A stretch of DNA of 64,000 nucleotides from Roseibacterium elongatum DSM 19469. Its GTDB lineage: Bacteria; Pseudomonadota; Alphaproteobacteria; Rhodobacterales; Rhodobacteraceae. The stretch is taken from contig NZ_CP004372.1 of assembly GCF_000590925.1 (NCBI RefSeq), positions 1,283,001 through 1,347,000 on the forward strand, in the 5' to 3' direction. Positions 11,099 through 20,269 of this stretch are shown piece by piece (position 1 is the stretch's first letter; every line of letters starts with the position of its first letter). The notes under the pieces were generated by a model. The model was given only the letters and a program-made list of their open reading frames with translations, did no database searches and was not told where the DNA came from. A program made the position numbers and the translations under genes.

Positions 11099-11962
11099 CT
11101 ATCTTTGGCAGGCCGCACAGTAGAAGCTGGAGCGACCAGATTGCACCTTGCGCCGGATTTCGCCTTGGCAGTCAGGCGTTTGGCATGGTTCGCCCTCGCG
11201 TCCATAGACCGCGAACCTGTGTTGAAAATATCCCAGATCGCCATCGGCCTGCCGATAGTCGCGCAGCGAGGATCCGCCGGCCTCGATCGCTTCGGACAGG
11301 ACATCGCGGATGGCGGGAACGAGTCGCGCGATACGCGCCTCCGAAATGCGCCCGGCATGGCGCAGGGGCGAGATTCCGGACCGCCACAGCGCCTCGCAGA
11401 CGTAGATATTGCCCAGCCCGGCCACAATGCGCTGATCCAGCAGCGCCGATTTCACCGGGCTGCGTTTGCCCGCGAACCGACCCGCCAGATAGGGCGCATC
11501 GAAGTGGTTGCCCAAGGGCTCGGGGCCGAGACCCGACAGCAGCCAGTGATCCTCGACACGCTCGGTCGGTGCCAGATCCATCGCACCGAAGCGTCGGGCA
11601 TCGTTGAAGGTGATGCGCACGCCCGCGTCGGTTGTCAGGATCACATGGTCATGTTTGTCCATCTGGCCGTGATCATGGGCAAAGGCACCGGGCATCTGCG
11701 CCGCGCCGTCGCCGGAAATCAGCATCCGCCCCGACATGCCCAGATGGATGATCAGCGTCTCGCCGGTGTCGAGATCGGCCAGGATGTATTTCGAGCGCCG
11801 CCGCAACCGGAGCACCCGCGCGCCGGTCAGACGGGCGGCCATCCGGTCGGGAAAGGGCCAGCGCAGATCGGGCCGCCGCACCAGCGCCTCGGTCAGACGT
11901 GCCCCCTCGAGCACGGGGGCCAGCCCGCGACGGACTGTCTCGACTTCTGGAAGTTCGGGCAA
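11099..11962 (-). CDS. mutM: Formamidopyrimidine-DNA glycosylase
   Basis: MutM (Fpg) excises 8-oxoguanine and other oxidised purines and cuts the abasic site. Its catalytic residue is the N-terminal proline exposed after Met removal, so the protein must start immediately before [13 protein letters not shown]. Here the preceding codon is TTG at 11960-11962, and the next upstream ATG would add 20 residues and block catalysis. An AGGA-type ribosome-binding site sits about nine bases before the TTG. The 287-residue product ends in the zinc-finger C-x4-C ... C-x2-C (CQTPDC and FYCAAC). It is divergent from ubiE. Confidence 0.95.
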   Translation of the reverse strand: MPELPEVETVRRGLAPVLEGARLTEALVRRPDLRWPFPDRMAARLTGARVLRLRRRSKYILADLDTGETLIIHLGMSGRMLISGDGAAQMPGAFAHDHGQMDKHDHVILTTDAGVRITFNDARRFGAMDLAPTERVEDHWLLSGLGPEPLGNHFDAPYLAGRFAGKRSPVKSALLDQRIVAGLGNIYVCEALWRSGISPLRHAGRISEARIARLVPAIRDVLSEAIEAGGSSLRDYRQADGDLGYFQHRFAVYGREGEPCQTPDCQGEIRRKVQSGRSSFYCAACQR

Positions 11963-12061
11963 AACGGGCTTTCCTTGTGGCTCGACCGGGATGTAACGCC
12001 GCGTTGCAGCCCCCCGACCCAAGCGTATAACTGGCGCGACTCAGCCGGAGCACAAGACCCC

Positions 12062-12826
12062 ATGACCGACGACACCCAAGCGCCCGCCGACACCACCACG
12101 CATTTCGGCTTTCAGACCGTTGACGAAAAGGAAAAGGCGGGCCTGGTCCACGGCGTGTTCACCAATGTGGCGTCGAAATACGACATCATGAACGACGTGA
12201 TGAGCGTCGGCATTCACCGCATCTGGAAAGACGCCCTCATGGATTGGCTGGCGCCGCGCGACGGGCAGCGCCTGCTGGATGTGGCCGGGGGCACGGGCGA
12301 TGTGTCCTTCCGGTTTCTCGACCGCGCGCCCGGGGCGCATTGCACCGTGCTCGACATGACCGAGTCGATGTTGATCGAAGGGCAAAAGCGCGCCGAGGCG
12401 CAGCGCCAGTCAGACAAGCTCGACTGGATCGTCGGCGATGCCATGGCGTTGCCGTTCGACGACAACAGCTTCGACCGCTACACGATCAGTTTCGGCATCC
12501 GCAACGTCACCCGCATTCCCGACGCCTTGTCCGAGGCTTACCGCGTGCTCAAGCCCGGTGGGCGGCTGATGGTGCTGGAGTTCAGCCAATTGCCCAATGA
12601 CGGGCTGCAAAAGCTCTATGACCTTTATTCCTTCAATGTGATCCCGCGCATGGGGCGGCTGATCGCGAATGACCGCGACAGTTACCAGTACCTGGTCGAG
12701 TCGATCCGCAAATTCCCCGATCAGGAAACCTTTGCCACGATGATCCGCGACGCCGGGTTCGAGCAGGTCACCTACCGCAACCTGTCGATGGGGATCGCGG
12801 CACTGCATTCGGGGTGGAAGATCTGA
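12062..12826 (+). CDS. ubiE: Ubiquinone/menaquinone C-methyltransferase UbiE
   Basis: UbiE performs the SAM-dependent C-methylation of the benzoquinol ring in ubiquinone synthesis. The 254-residue protein shows [22 protein letters not shown], which is the family signature region, SAM motif [14 protein letters not shown], and the [12 protein letters not shown] segment. The frame is open far upstream, but that stretch is antisense to mutM; the ATG at 12062 matches homologue length. ubiB follows after one base, forming a conserved quinone-synthesis pair. Confidence 0.96.
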   Translation: MTDDTQAPADTTTHFGFQTVDEKEKAGLVHGVFTNVASKYDIMNDVMSVGIHRIWKDALMDWLAPRDGQRLLDVAGGTGDVSFRFLDRAPGAHCTVLDMTESMLIEGQKRAEAQRQSDKLDWIVGDAMALPFDDNSFDRYTISFGIRNVTRIPDALSEAYRVLKPGGRLMVLEFSQLPNDGLQKLYDLYSFNVIPRMGRLIANDRDSYQYLVESIRKFPDQETFATMIRDAGFEQVTYRNLSMGIAALHSGWKI

Positions 12827-12827
12827 C

Positions 12828-14357
12828 GTGAAGGGCCCGCACAACATCTGGCGTCTGATCCGCACCGGCGCCACCTTCGAACGAACCGGGGCCATGGGGG
12901 CCGTTCTCGAGGCAATGGATGCGCCCCGATCCGTGCGCGTCGCCGCGCGCATCCTCGGCTGGCCCTTCGCCTTTCTGGGCTTGCGCGGCGACCCGTCGCT
13001 GCCGCCCGTGCCGCGCGCGTTGAACGCGTTGGGGCCGGCCTACATCAAGTTCGGGCAGATCCTGTCGACCCGTCCCGACGTGGTGGGCACCGCCCTGGCC
13101 AAGCAGTTGCAGGTCTTGCAGGACAAGCTGCCGCCGTTTTCGCGCCACGCGGCCAAGCAGGTCATCGCGCACGAGATGGAGCGCCCCGTCGACACCCTCT
13201 TTTCCGATTTTTCCGAACCGGTCGCCGCCGCCTCGATCGCACAGGTGCATCGCGCGCGGTTGCTCGAAACCGGCCAGGATGTCGCGGTCAAGGTGCTGCG
13301 TCCAGGCATCGAGCGGGCCTTTCGCAAGGATATCGACGCCTTCTACCTGATCGCGTGGTTTGTCGAAACGCTCTCGCCCGCATCGCGGCGGTTGAAACCG
13401 CGCGACGTGATCCGGCATTTCGAGGGCGTCGTGATGCAGGAGCTTGACCTGCGGATCGAGGCATCGGCTGCCGGCGAGTTCGCCGCCAACACCGCCAAGG
13501 ACGACGGTTTCGTGGTGCCGTCCGTGGAATGGTTCCTGTCCTCGCGCCGCATGATGACCCTGTCCTGGGCGAACGGGATCACCCTGTCGGATATCGACGC
13601 GATCGACGCCGCCGGCCATGACCGGCGCGAGTTGGGCACGCGCGTCTTGCAGATGTTCCTGCGCCATGCACTGCGCGACGGGTTCTTTCACGCCGACATG
13701 CATCACGGCAACCTCAAGGTCGCGCCGAACGGCGATATCGTGGCGCTGGATTTCGGCATCATGGGCCGCATCGACGAATACACCCGCCGCGTCTATGCCG
13801 AGATCCTGATGGGGTTCATCCGCAAGGATTATCGCCGTGTCGCCGAGGTGCATTTCGAGGCCGGCTATGTGCCCGCCGACCGCGACGTGGGCGAGTTTGC
13901 GCAGGCCCTGCGCTCCGTCGGCGAGCCGATCTTTGGCATGGAAGCGTCGAAAATCTCGATGGGGCGGCTTCTGGCCTATCTCTTCGAGGTGACCGAACGC
14001 TTCGGCATGGAAACCCGGACCGAACTGATCCTGCTGCAACGGACCATGGTGGTGGTCGAGGGCGTGTCGCGCTCGCTGGACCCCGAGATCAATATCTGGA
14101 CGGTCGCCCAACCCGTTGTCGAAGAGTATATCCGCGACAATGTCGGCCCCAAGGCCGTCGCGCGCGACCTGTTTCACACCGCCCGCGTGCTGGCGCGGTT
14201 CGGGCCCCGTCTGCCCAACCTGGCCGAGGCCGCCTTGCTGGCGCAAGCCAACCCGCAGACGCCGCCGCGCCGCAACCCGTGGCCCGAGCGGGCCGGCTAT
14301 GCCTTGGCCGGGACGGCGGCGGGCGCGGGGATAATGGCCTTGGTCGCGCTGCTGTAG
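12828..14357 (+). CDS. ubiB: UbiB-family atypical kinase for ubiquinone biosynthesis
   Basis: UbiB proteins are ADCK/ABC1 atypical kinases or ATPases needed for ubiquinone synthesis. The 509-residue protein starts at GTG one base after the ubiE stop. It carries the family KxGQ motif at residues 74-77 (AYIKFGQILSTRPD), the VAAASIAQVHRA alanine-rich loop, the HADMHHGNL catalytic-loop motif and DFGIMGR. A C-terminal hydrophobic segment (about 487-509) fits membrane anchoring. In the usual family motif the catalytic-loop spacing is HADPHPGN; here it is HADMHHGN, a mild deviation. Confidence 0.94.
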   Translation: MKGPHNIWRLIRTGATFERTGAMGAVLEAMDAPRSVRVAARILGWPFAFLGLRGDPSLPPVPRALNALGPAYIKFGQILSTRPDVVGTALAKQLQVLQDKLPPFSRHAAKQVIAHEMERPVDTLFSDFSEPVAAASIAQVHRARLLETGQDVAVKVLRPGIERAFRKDIDAFYLIAWFVETLSPASRRLKPRDVIRHFEGVVMQELDLRIEASAAGEFAANTAKDDGFVVPSVEWFLSSRRMMTLSWANGITLSDIDAIDAAGHDRRELGTRVLQMFLRHALRDGFFHADMHHGNLKVAPNGDIVALDFGIMGRIDEYTRRVYAEILMGFIRKDYRRVAEVHFEAGYVPADRDVGEFAQALRSVGEPIFGMEASKISMGRLLAYLFEVTERFGMETRTELILLQRTMVVVEGVSRSLDPEINIWTVAQPVVEEYIRDNVGPKAVARDLFHTARVLARFGPRLPNLAEAALLAQANPQTPPRRNPWPERAGYALAGTAAGAGIMALVALL

Positions 14358-14364
14358 GTTTCGC

Positions 14365-15030
14365 TCAGATCGACGGGTTCCTCAGGCCCAGAACCGCCTC
14401 GGCCGGGATCGACAGCCCCCCCTCGACCGTCAGCCAGACCGCGCCATTCACCAGTTGGGCTTCCTCGATCTCGGCGCGCACCATGACGTTGCGCTCATCG
14501 AGCAGGTCCTCGCCTTGCCAGCTTTCGATGGAAAAGCTGTAGATGCCCTCCTCCAGGGTCGCGCCATCCAGATCTTCCCCCGTCCACTCAAAGGGTTGAT
14601 CGCTGAGCGGGATGGGCAGGCGCTGCACGACCTCGCCGGCCTCGTTGCGTACCAGCAACTCGGCCCGGTCGGCCAACTGGTTCGGAACGGCCTGCAGGGT
14701 GACGGTCTGGCCCTCGAAATAGACGGGCATTTCGGCGCGGGCCTCCATGCCGATCCAGCCGCCCAGCTCGCCCATGCCCAAGGTGCCGAGGCCGGCCTGC
14801 AACTCGGCCAGCAGATCGTTGGTCAGAACCTGCTGTTCGACCCCTGAAAACGTGGCCAGTTGTGTGGCGTATTCTGTGGATTCCATCGGGTTCAACGGAT
14901 CCTGATTCTGCATCTGCGTCGTCAGCAGTTGAAGGAAGGTCTGGAAATCGGCACTCAGCACGGTCTGATTGGTCTGTGCCGCGCTCAGCCCCGTGGGCGA
15001 CTGGCGTGCTGTGGTTGGAAAAATCTCCAT
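14365..15030 (-). CDS. flgD: Flagellar hook-assembly (cap) protein FlgD
   Basis: FlgD caps the growing hook and is needed for FlgE polymerisation. The 221-residue protein has the conserved N-terminal DFQTFLQLLTTQMQNQDPLNPM segment and the E-Y-A-T-Q-L-A-T-F-S-G-V-E-Q stretch, followed by a beta-rich FlgD Ig-like region. It is downstream of fliK on the same strand with a short gap, so fliK-flgD form a unit. It converges with ubiB, leaving seven bases between stops. Confidence 0.93.
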   Translation of the reverse strand: MEIFPTTARQSPTGLSAAQTNQTVLSADFQTFLQLLTTQMQNQDPLNPMESTEYATQLATFSGVEQQVLTNDLLAELQAGLGTLGMGELGGWIGMEARAEMPVYFEGQTVTLQAVPNQLADRAELLVRNEAGEVVQRLPIPLSDQPFEWTGEDLDGATLEEGIYSFSIESWQGEDLLDERNVMVRAEIEEAQLVNGAVWLTVEGGLSIPAEAVLGLRNPSI

Positions 15031-15049
15031 CACGTCTCTCCGTTTTCGG

Positions 15050-17216
15050 TCAGATGCGCAGATCCAGCGCCGACAGGGGGGCGGCGCGGCCCGCTTGGGG
15101 GGGCACGGGCGCCGGTCCGCTGTCGGCGGGCTCGGCCTCGGCGGCGTCAGGTCGGGTTGTGGGCGGGGTGCTTCGCCCGTCTTGATCGAGGGCAAGGCGC
15201 AATGACGGCCCGTCGAACCCTGCACGCGCAAGTTCCTGTTGCAGCAGGTCGAGATGCCGCCGCATCAGCTCGGCCGTGTCCGGTCGCTCGGCGGAAATCG
15301 ACAGGGTCAGGCCGCCGCCCGCTTCGGCGAGGCTGAGCCGTACACGCCCCAGCTCGGGCGGATCCAGCGCGATTTCGATCACGCCCTCGCGCCCGGTCTC
15401 GGTCATTTGCAGGGCTGTCGTGATCTGCTGTGCGACGGCTGTCTGCAGGGGTGGGCCCCCAGGCCCGGCCCCAACCCGGCGCCTGTGCCGACGGGCACAC
15501 CGGCCGAGACCGGCCCCGCCGTCGACGGCTGGATCGACGCGCCGCCCAAGGGGCCGGCCTCGTCCGGGGCCGTCGGCTCGTGGCGCGGGGGGGCCGCGGC
15601 GATTGCGGGCGCAACACCGTGGGCCGGGGGATTGGGTCGGTCAGGCCCTCGGATCTGGATCGCCGGGGTCTGGGCCATGTCGGCCTTCCCGGCGGCGCGT
15701 TGCGCGGCGGGGCCCCGGCCGGTGTCGGTCTTGGCCTCGGCGGTGCCCGAAGCTGGGGCGCCGCTTGCGATGCCTGGGCGCGCGGTGGCTGACCTTGGGG
15801 GGGCACGCCGGCGACCTTGTCCGCGCCGTAAGCTGCGCCCCTGTCGGCGCGCGCCGTCGAAAACCGATCAGCGGCGGTCTTGTCGACCGGGGTCGGCTGC
15901 GATGCTGCGGGGGGCGCGCCGGGACTTGCGGCTGGTGTGGGCCCCTGTGCAATCCGCGATGCGGATGACACGTTCGCGGGACGCGCCGGATCGGTGCGCC
16001 CGCCCACCGGCGAGGTCCCGGTTCCGCCCGGGGCGAGGGTTGGCGGGTGCGCCTGAACCGGCTGCGGCGTGTCGGGCGGCTGGCCGGGCAGGGGCGGCGC
16101 GGGTGTGGCCGATAGCTCTGCCGGCCTGCCCCCCTGTGCAGACTGGGCCATTTCAGCCCGCGGCGTGGGGTGGGAGCCAAGCGCGAGGCCAGGGATGGCG
16201 AGGCCATTGCCGGCAGCCGGCTGGAGGGGAAGTTCCGTCGCCCGCCCCAGTGGAAAAGGCATCCCGGAGGGTCCCATGGGCACCGGCTGCGACGCGGTGT
16301 TGGGCGGCGTCGCAGCGCGGGTGGTCGCCAGGGCGGCGCCCTCGACCGACACCCCGCCTGTCGCCATGGCGACGGGCGGGGTTGGCCCGGTCCCCGTTGG
16401 GCCGAGCCCCTCCGCGCGCCTTGGCGAGGCTGCACCCTGCGCAGGCGCAGCGTCACGCGCGCGGTCTGCCGGAATGCCCGCAGCGGGGGCGGTGGTCTGC
16501 GCCGGCGGTGTCATGTGGCCGGAGGGGCCCAACACCACCGGCACGCCGCCCCCTGCGGCCGGTGACATGCCGGCATGGCCGCTTGGTAAAGCGGTGTCGC
16601 CGCCCTGTCGTGCGGCGCGCCCCTTGCCCACCACAGCCACCGTGTCGGGGTCCGCCATATGGGACAGCGGGATCGTGCCGGGCGTCGCGCCCGCCGTCAC
16701 GGGTGCGGCATGGAGGTGGCCCTGCACAAGAGCAAGGTCGCTCGGCCCGGACAGGCCCAAAGCGCTGTCGGGTTCGTCGGCGTGTGTTGGATCGCTCCCC
16801 TCGGGTCCTTGTGCTGGGGGCGGGCTGGCAATTTGGGGCGCGACCGCGCCACCCATGCCGCCCGTGCCGTCCACCAGTGTGGGGGCGGGGGCACAAGCCG
16901 GCCCGTCGCATGCGTTTTGGTCCATGGATGCAGCGATCGGCCCCGCCGCACGGGCAGACGGCCGGTCGGAGACCGCCGCAGCGGCCTCGGCGGTGATCGG
17001 CGCGGCTGCACCTTGTGACGCCGATGCAATTCCCGACGGCCCATGTGGTGGGGGTGCCTCGTCTCGCGATACGGACACCAACGCGGCAAAGTCCGGGGCC
17101 GAATCGGGCATGTGCACGGCTCCGCCCTTTCCGGTCGGGCCGCTGTGCGCCGGGGCTGTTCCCCCGAAAAGGCCCGTCATCAGGTCATCCATTCTGGAAA
17201 TCCAATCGCCTGTCAT
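15050..17216 (-). pseudogene. fliK: Flagellar hook-length control protein FliK, two frameshifts
   Basis: FliK is a secreted ruler whose C-terminal domain switches export specificity via FlhB. The N terminus (MTGDWISRMDDLMTGLF) opens a long Ala/Pro/Gly-rich linker in one frame. The coding signal passes to a second frame between about 15803 and 15745, which includes a G7 run at 15797-15803. It passes to a third between about 15480 and 15448 near GGGGTGGGCCCCC. The third frame encodes the conserved Flg_hook domain (VAQQITTALQM, IALDPPELGRVRLSL, ERPDTAELMRRHLDLL). Each shift needs one extra base to restore the frame, and the repaired gene would be about 722 codons. As written, the specificity-switch domain is not translated from the normal start. 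Confidence 0.85.
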
Positions 17217-17240
17217 GATCCGACCATCTCACAAATCCCC

Positions 17241-17255
17241 TTACGAATTCTTTAC
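17241..17255. promoter_or_regulatory. Weak CtrA-like box between fliK and flgJ
   Basis: TTAC at 17241-17244 and TTAC at 17252-17255 are spaced by exactly seven bases, as in the CtrA consensus TTAA-N7-TTAAC, but each half deviates at the last base. The location in the 83-bp divergent gap between fliK and flgJ is what makes it plausible. Confidence 0.35.
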
Positions 17256-17299
17256 GTCCCGCGGTCATTCTGCCCCTGCCCATCCAATCGAGGGATTCG

Positions 17300-17608
17300 A
17301 TGACCGTCTTGACCGATGCGACCGCCCTGTCAGCACCGCCGCCCCGCGCCGCGGGCGATCACCGGCACGCCGCGCTGCGCGAGGCCGCGCAAGAGCTTGA
17401 GGCCGCATTCCTGGCAGAAATGCTGAAACACGCAGGCATGGGCGCGACCCGCGGCAGTTTCGGCGGCGGCGCGGGCGAGGATCAGTTCAGTTCGCTGCTC
17501 AGGGCCGAGCAGGCGCGCGCCATCGCGGAACGGGGCGGCCTTGGCCTGGCCGAATCGCTGTTCCAGGCACTGGTCGCGCGCAGCGAAGACGGGCAAGGCG
17601 CCCCATGA
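17300..17608 (+). CDS. flgJ: FlgJ-type rod-binding protein (no muramidase domain)
   Basis: The 102-residue protein matches the N-terminal rod-binding domain of FlgJ: ALREAAQELEAAFLAEMLKHAGM followed by the DQFSSLLRAEQARAIAERGGLGLAESLF stretch region. In enterobacteria FlgJ also has a C-terminal peptidoglycan hydrolase domain, which is absent here. In Rhodobacter that activity is supplied by a separate transglycosylase, SltF, and a candidate lies at 31862-32674. It overlaps the next gene by four bases. Confidence 0.88.
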   Translation: MTVLTDATALSAPPPRAAGDHRHAALREAAQELEAAFLAEMLKHAGMGATRGSFGGGAGEDQFSSLLRAEQARAIAERGGLGLAESLFQALVARSEDGQGAP

Positions 17609-17946
17609 CGGCTCGGCCTGACGGCGCCGTACAGGCGGTGCGCGCACTGTTTGCCGCACAACGTGCCGCCTTGCGCGCGGGGCAGTTCTCGGATCCGGCC
17701 TTGGTGTCGGAGAGGGTCATGGCCGCCATCTCGGCCCTCGACCCGGTGCGCGACCGGGCGGCTCTGGCGGCGCTGAAGGACGAGGCGCGGCATACGGCCA
17801 ACCTGTTGCGTGCCGCGCGCGACGGCGTGGCACGGGCGCGCGGCGAAATGCGATCGGCACAATCCACGGTTCTGACAACCTATGACGCCTACGGGCAGCG
17901 CAAGGGCCCCTCCGCCGGGGGGGGGCGCACCCTTGCCCGCGGTTAA
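17605..17946 (+). CDS. FlgN-like flagellar chaperone candidate
   Basis: This 113-residue, mostly helical protein overlaps flgJ (ATGA at 17605-17608) and precedes fliC. Its size, helical character, Arg/Ala-rich composition (LAALKDEARHTANLLRAARDG) and a disordered Gly-rich tail resemble FlgN, the export chaperone for hook-junction proteins, and flgN-like genes occupy this position in related clusters. Sequence similarity within the FlgN family is low, so the name rests mainly on context. Confidence 0.55.
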   Translation: MTARPDGAVQAVRALFAAQRAALRAGQFSDPALVSERVMAAISALDPVRDRAALAALKDEARHTANLLRAARDGVARARGEMRSAQSTVLTTYDAYGQRKGPSAGGGRTLARG

Positions 17947-18046
17947 GCGCCAGGCCGATTCGAACCCTTAAAACTCGATGCAAATCGCCGTCGTTTCCGG
18001 GCGTGTATCAAGCTTCGGTCAAGGTTTTCGACGCATCGTGGCCGTG

Positions 18047-18062
18047 CACCCGGAAACGGGTG
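18047..18062 (+). promoter_or_regulatory. Hairpin in the fliC 5' leader
   Basis: CACCCG at 18047-18052 pairs perfectly with CGGGTG at 18057-18062 around a GAAA tetraloop, within the 230-bp gap before fliC. FlbT in Caulobacter acts on the flagellin mRNA 5' leader, and flbT lies just downstream here, so this hairpin is a candidate target. The gap also contains TAAA at 17969-17972 and, 14 bases later, GCCGTCGT at 17987-17994, a weak match to a sigma-28 promoter. Confidence 0.45.
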
Positions 18063-18176
18063 GCGTGGCCCGCGTCAGGTGGGGCGCAGCCGTCAGAACG
18101 ACGTGAGTGGCCCGAACGGGCTGTGATCCGCATGGCGCGAAACAGGCGCCTCGAACCAATCTAGGAAAGGGACGTC

Positions 18177-19745
18177 ATGTCCAGCATTCTGACGAACAAC
18201 AGCGCAATGGTCGCGCTGCAGACCCTGAAATCGGTGAATTCGAACCTGAACCAGACGCAGGCTGAAATCTCGACGGGCAAATCCGTGGCCTCGGCGCGCG
18301 ACAACTCGGCCGTCTGGTCGATTTCGAAGGTGATGGAATCGGATGTGAAGGGCTTCAAGGGCATTTCCGAGAGCCTCAGCCTTGGCGAGTCGACCGTCGC
18401 CGTCGCACGGAACGCGGCGGAAACCGTCACCGAGCTTTTGACCGAAGTGAAGGGCAAGATCGTCGCCGCCCAGGAAGAGAACGTGGACCGGGCCAAGATC
18501 CAGGCCGACATCGACGCGCTGCGCGATCAGATCGGATCGGTCGTCGGCGCGGCCCAGTTCAACGGCCTCAACCTTGTGCAGGGCACCGACGACGTGAATG
18601 TTCTGGCCTCGCTCGACCGCTCGGCCAATGGCGACGTGACGGCCAGCAACATCACCGTGGCACGGCAGGACCTGACCACCGATTCCGGGAAATACGGCAG
18701 CACCGCCGTGACGGGGTCCGACCTGACGGCCCTGGTCTCGGTCGATGGCGGGCCGTCGGGCAGCAGCACGGCGCAGGCCGGCCTCAATGCCCAGGTCCAG
18801 ATCACCGAGGGGACCGGGACGGGGTTCGCCGCCGACGACACCTTCAGCGTGACGGTCGGCGGATCGGTTATCACCGTGACCCTCGATGGCACCGAGGATG
18901 CCGATGGCGTGCGCGACCTGATCAAGGGCGAGATCAACGCACGCGATATCGAAGGCATCACCGCAACCGATGGCGCCAATCCCGGAGAGCTGGTGATCTC
19001 GAACACGAACGCCTTCGAGGAGGTCGATGTCGCGGTCGCGGCGAATCTGGATGACACTGCCGGTGGCGCTGGTGCCAATATCGAGGGATTGAACGGCAAC
19101 AACGGCCTGACGCAAAGCTCGGGCACCATCGGGCAGCGGGCCGAAACCGTCGATTTCTCGACCACCGCCAAGGTGACCGAAGGCGACGGGTTCGAGGTAA
19201 CCGTGGCGGGCGCGGCCTTCCGCTATGTCGCCGGGCAGGGCGAAACGATGGAGGATGTCGCCCGCGGCCTGAAGACCGCCATCGACTCCAATCCGCCCGC
19301 CGACGTGACGACCAAGGTCCAGCAGGACGCCGATACCGGTCAATGGTCACTGGCCGTCGACTACGACAATGCCTCGACCACCACGATTTCCTTGAGCGCA
19401 TCGACCGGGGGCGAGGCCTCGGGCGGCCTCTTCGGTCTGGACAATATCGACGTCACGACGAACGCCGGGGCGGACGCTGCGCTCGACAATGTCGAAACGC
19501 TGATCCAGAACTCGATCGATGCGGCGGCGTCCTTCGGCTCGGTCGAGGGGCGGATCGAAACGCAATCCGACTTCGTCTCGAAACTGGTCGATTCGCTGAA
19601 ATCGGGCATCGGGACCCTTGTCGATGCGAACATGGAAGAGGCCTCGGCGCGGTTGCAGGCATTGCAGGTCCAGCAGCAGCTGGCGACGCAGTCCCTGTCC
19701 ATCGCGAACCAGGCGCCGCAGAACATTCTGTCGCTCTTCCGCTGA
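18177..19745 (+). CDS. fliC: Flagellin
   Basis: The 522-residue protein has conserved flagellin ends: the N-terminal D0/D1 helices (MSSILTNNSAMVALQTLKS, then NGLNLVQG) and the C-terminal QALQVQQQLATQSLSIANQ with terminal NILSLFR. The Asp/Thr/Gly-rich middle (about residues 160-430) forms the variable surface domain. The acidic, Cys-free composition is normal. A strong AGGAAAGG ribosome-binding site precedes the ATG. It is the only flagellin gene in the window and is followed by its regulators flaF and flbT. Confidence 0.96.
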   Translation: MSSILTNNSAMVALQTLKSVNSNLNQTQAEISTGKSVASARDNSAVWSISKVMESDVKGFKGISESLSLGESTVAVARNAAETVTELLTEVKGKIVAAQEENVDRAKIQADIDALRDQIGSVVGAAQFNGLNLVQGTDDVNVLASLDRSANGDVTASNITVARQDLTTDSGKYGSTAVTGSDLTALVSVDGGPSGSSTAQAGLNAQVQITEGTGTGFAADDTFSVTVGGSVITVTLDGTEDADGVRDLIKGEINARDIEGITATDGANPGELVISNTNAFEEVDVAVAANLDDTAGGAGANIEGLNGNNGLTQSSGTIGQRAETVDFSTTAKVTEGDGFEVTVAGAAFRYVAGQGETMEDVARGLKTAIDSNPPADVTTKVQQDADTGQWSLAVDYDNASTTTISLSASTGGEASGGLFGLDNIDVTTNAGADAALDNVETLIQNSIDAAASFGSVEGRIETQSDFVSKLVDSLKSGIGTLVDANMEEASARLQALQVQQQLATQSLSIANQAPQNILSLFR

Positions 19746-19757
19746 TCCGTCGCTGAC

Positions 19758-19781
19758 GGCGGGGCGTCGCAACGCCCCGCC
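19758..19781 (+). terminator. Perfect 10-bp hairpin after fliC
   Basis: GGCGGGGCGT at 19758-19767 pairs with ACGCCCCGCC at 19772-19781 around a CGCA loop, 12 bases past the fliC stop. There is no T-run, so it may be a partial terminator or a 3' stabiliser that sets high flagellin mRNA levels relative to flaF-flbT. Confidence 0.6.
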
Positions 19782-19894
19782 GCATGCTGATGTCCCTGAC
19801 CCGACAGGGGACCGCGCCCCATCCCATCGCCGGGACGAAAAGCATCCGGCGGTGATCCGGGTCCCGCGGTTCCTACCGCCCAAGGAGTTCTCAC

Positions 19895-20269
19895 GTGATC
19901 GCCACATCGCTCGCTCAAACCGCCTATGCCGCCGCGTCACAGCCGGTACGAACCGACCGCGGCACGGAATATGCCGCCTTTCAATCCGTCACCGCGCGCC
20001 TGTCGCGCGCGCTGCAGGCCCCGACCGACATGCCCACGCGGGCGGCGGCCCTGCATGACAACCGCCGTCTGTGGACCTTGCTGGCCACGGATCTTGCCGG
20101 GGCCGAAAACGGCCTGCCACAGCAATTGCGGGCACAATTGTTCTATCTCGCCGAATTCTCGCTCATTCAAAGCAGTCAGGCCCTGCGCGAGGCCGAGGCT
20201 TTGCGCGCGCTGATCGACATCAACACCGCGGTCATGCGCGGGCTCTCCGGCATGGCGGAGGCAGCATGA
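19895..20269 (+). CDS. flaF: Flagellar biosynthesis regulator FlaF
   Basis: FlaF is an alphaproteobacterial helical protein required for flagellin synthesis or secretion, working opposite FlbT. The 124-residue protein shows the family segment NRRLWTLLATDLA followed by LPQQLRAQLFYLAEFS. The start is GTG at 19895 with a good AAGGAG ribosome-binding site. It overlaps flbT by four bases. Confidence 0.9.
   Translation: MIATSLAQTAYAAASQPVRTDRGTEYAAFQSVTARLSRALQAPTDMPTRAAALHDNRRLWTLLATDLAGAENGLPQQLRAQLFYLAEFSLIQSSQALREAEALRALIDINTAVMRGLSGMAEAA

Noticed and set aside
11033-12061. N-terminal extension of ubiE
   Set aside because: The extra 343 codons lie antisense to mutM; homologue length and the UbiE N-terminal signature place the start at 12062.
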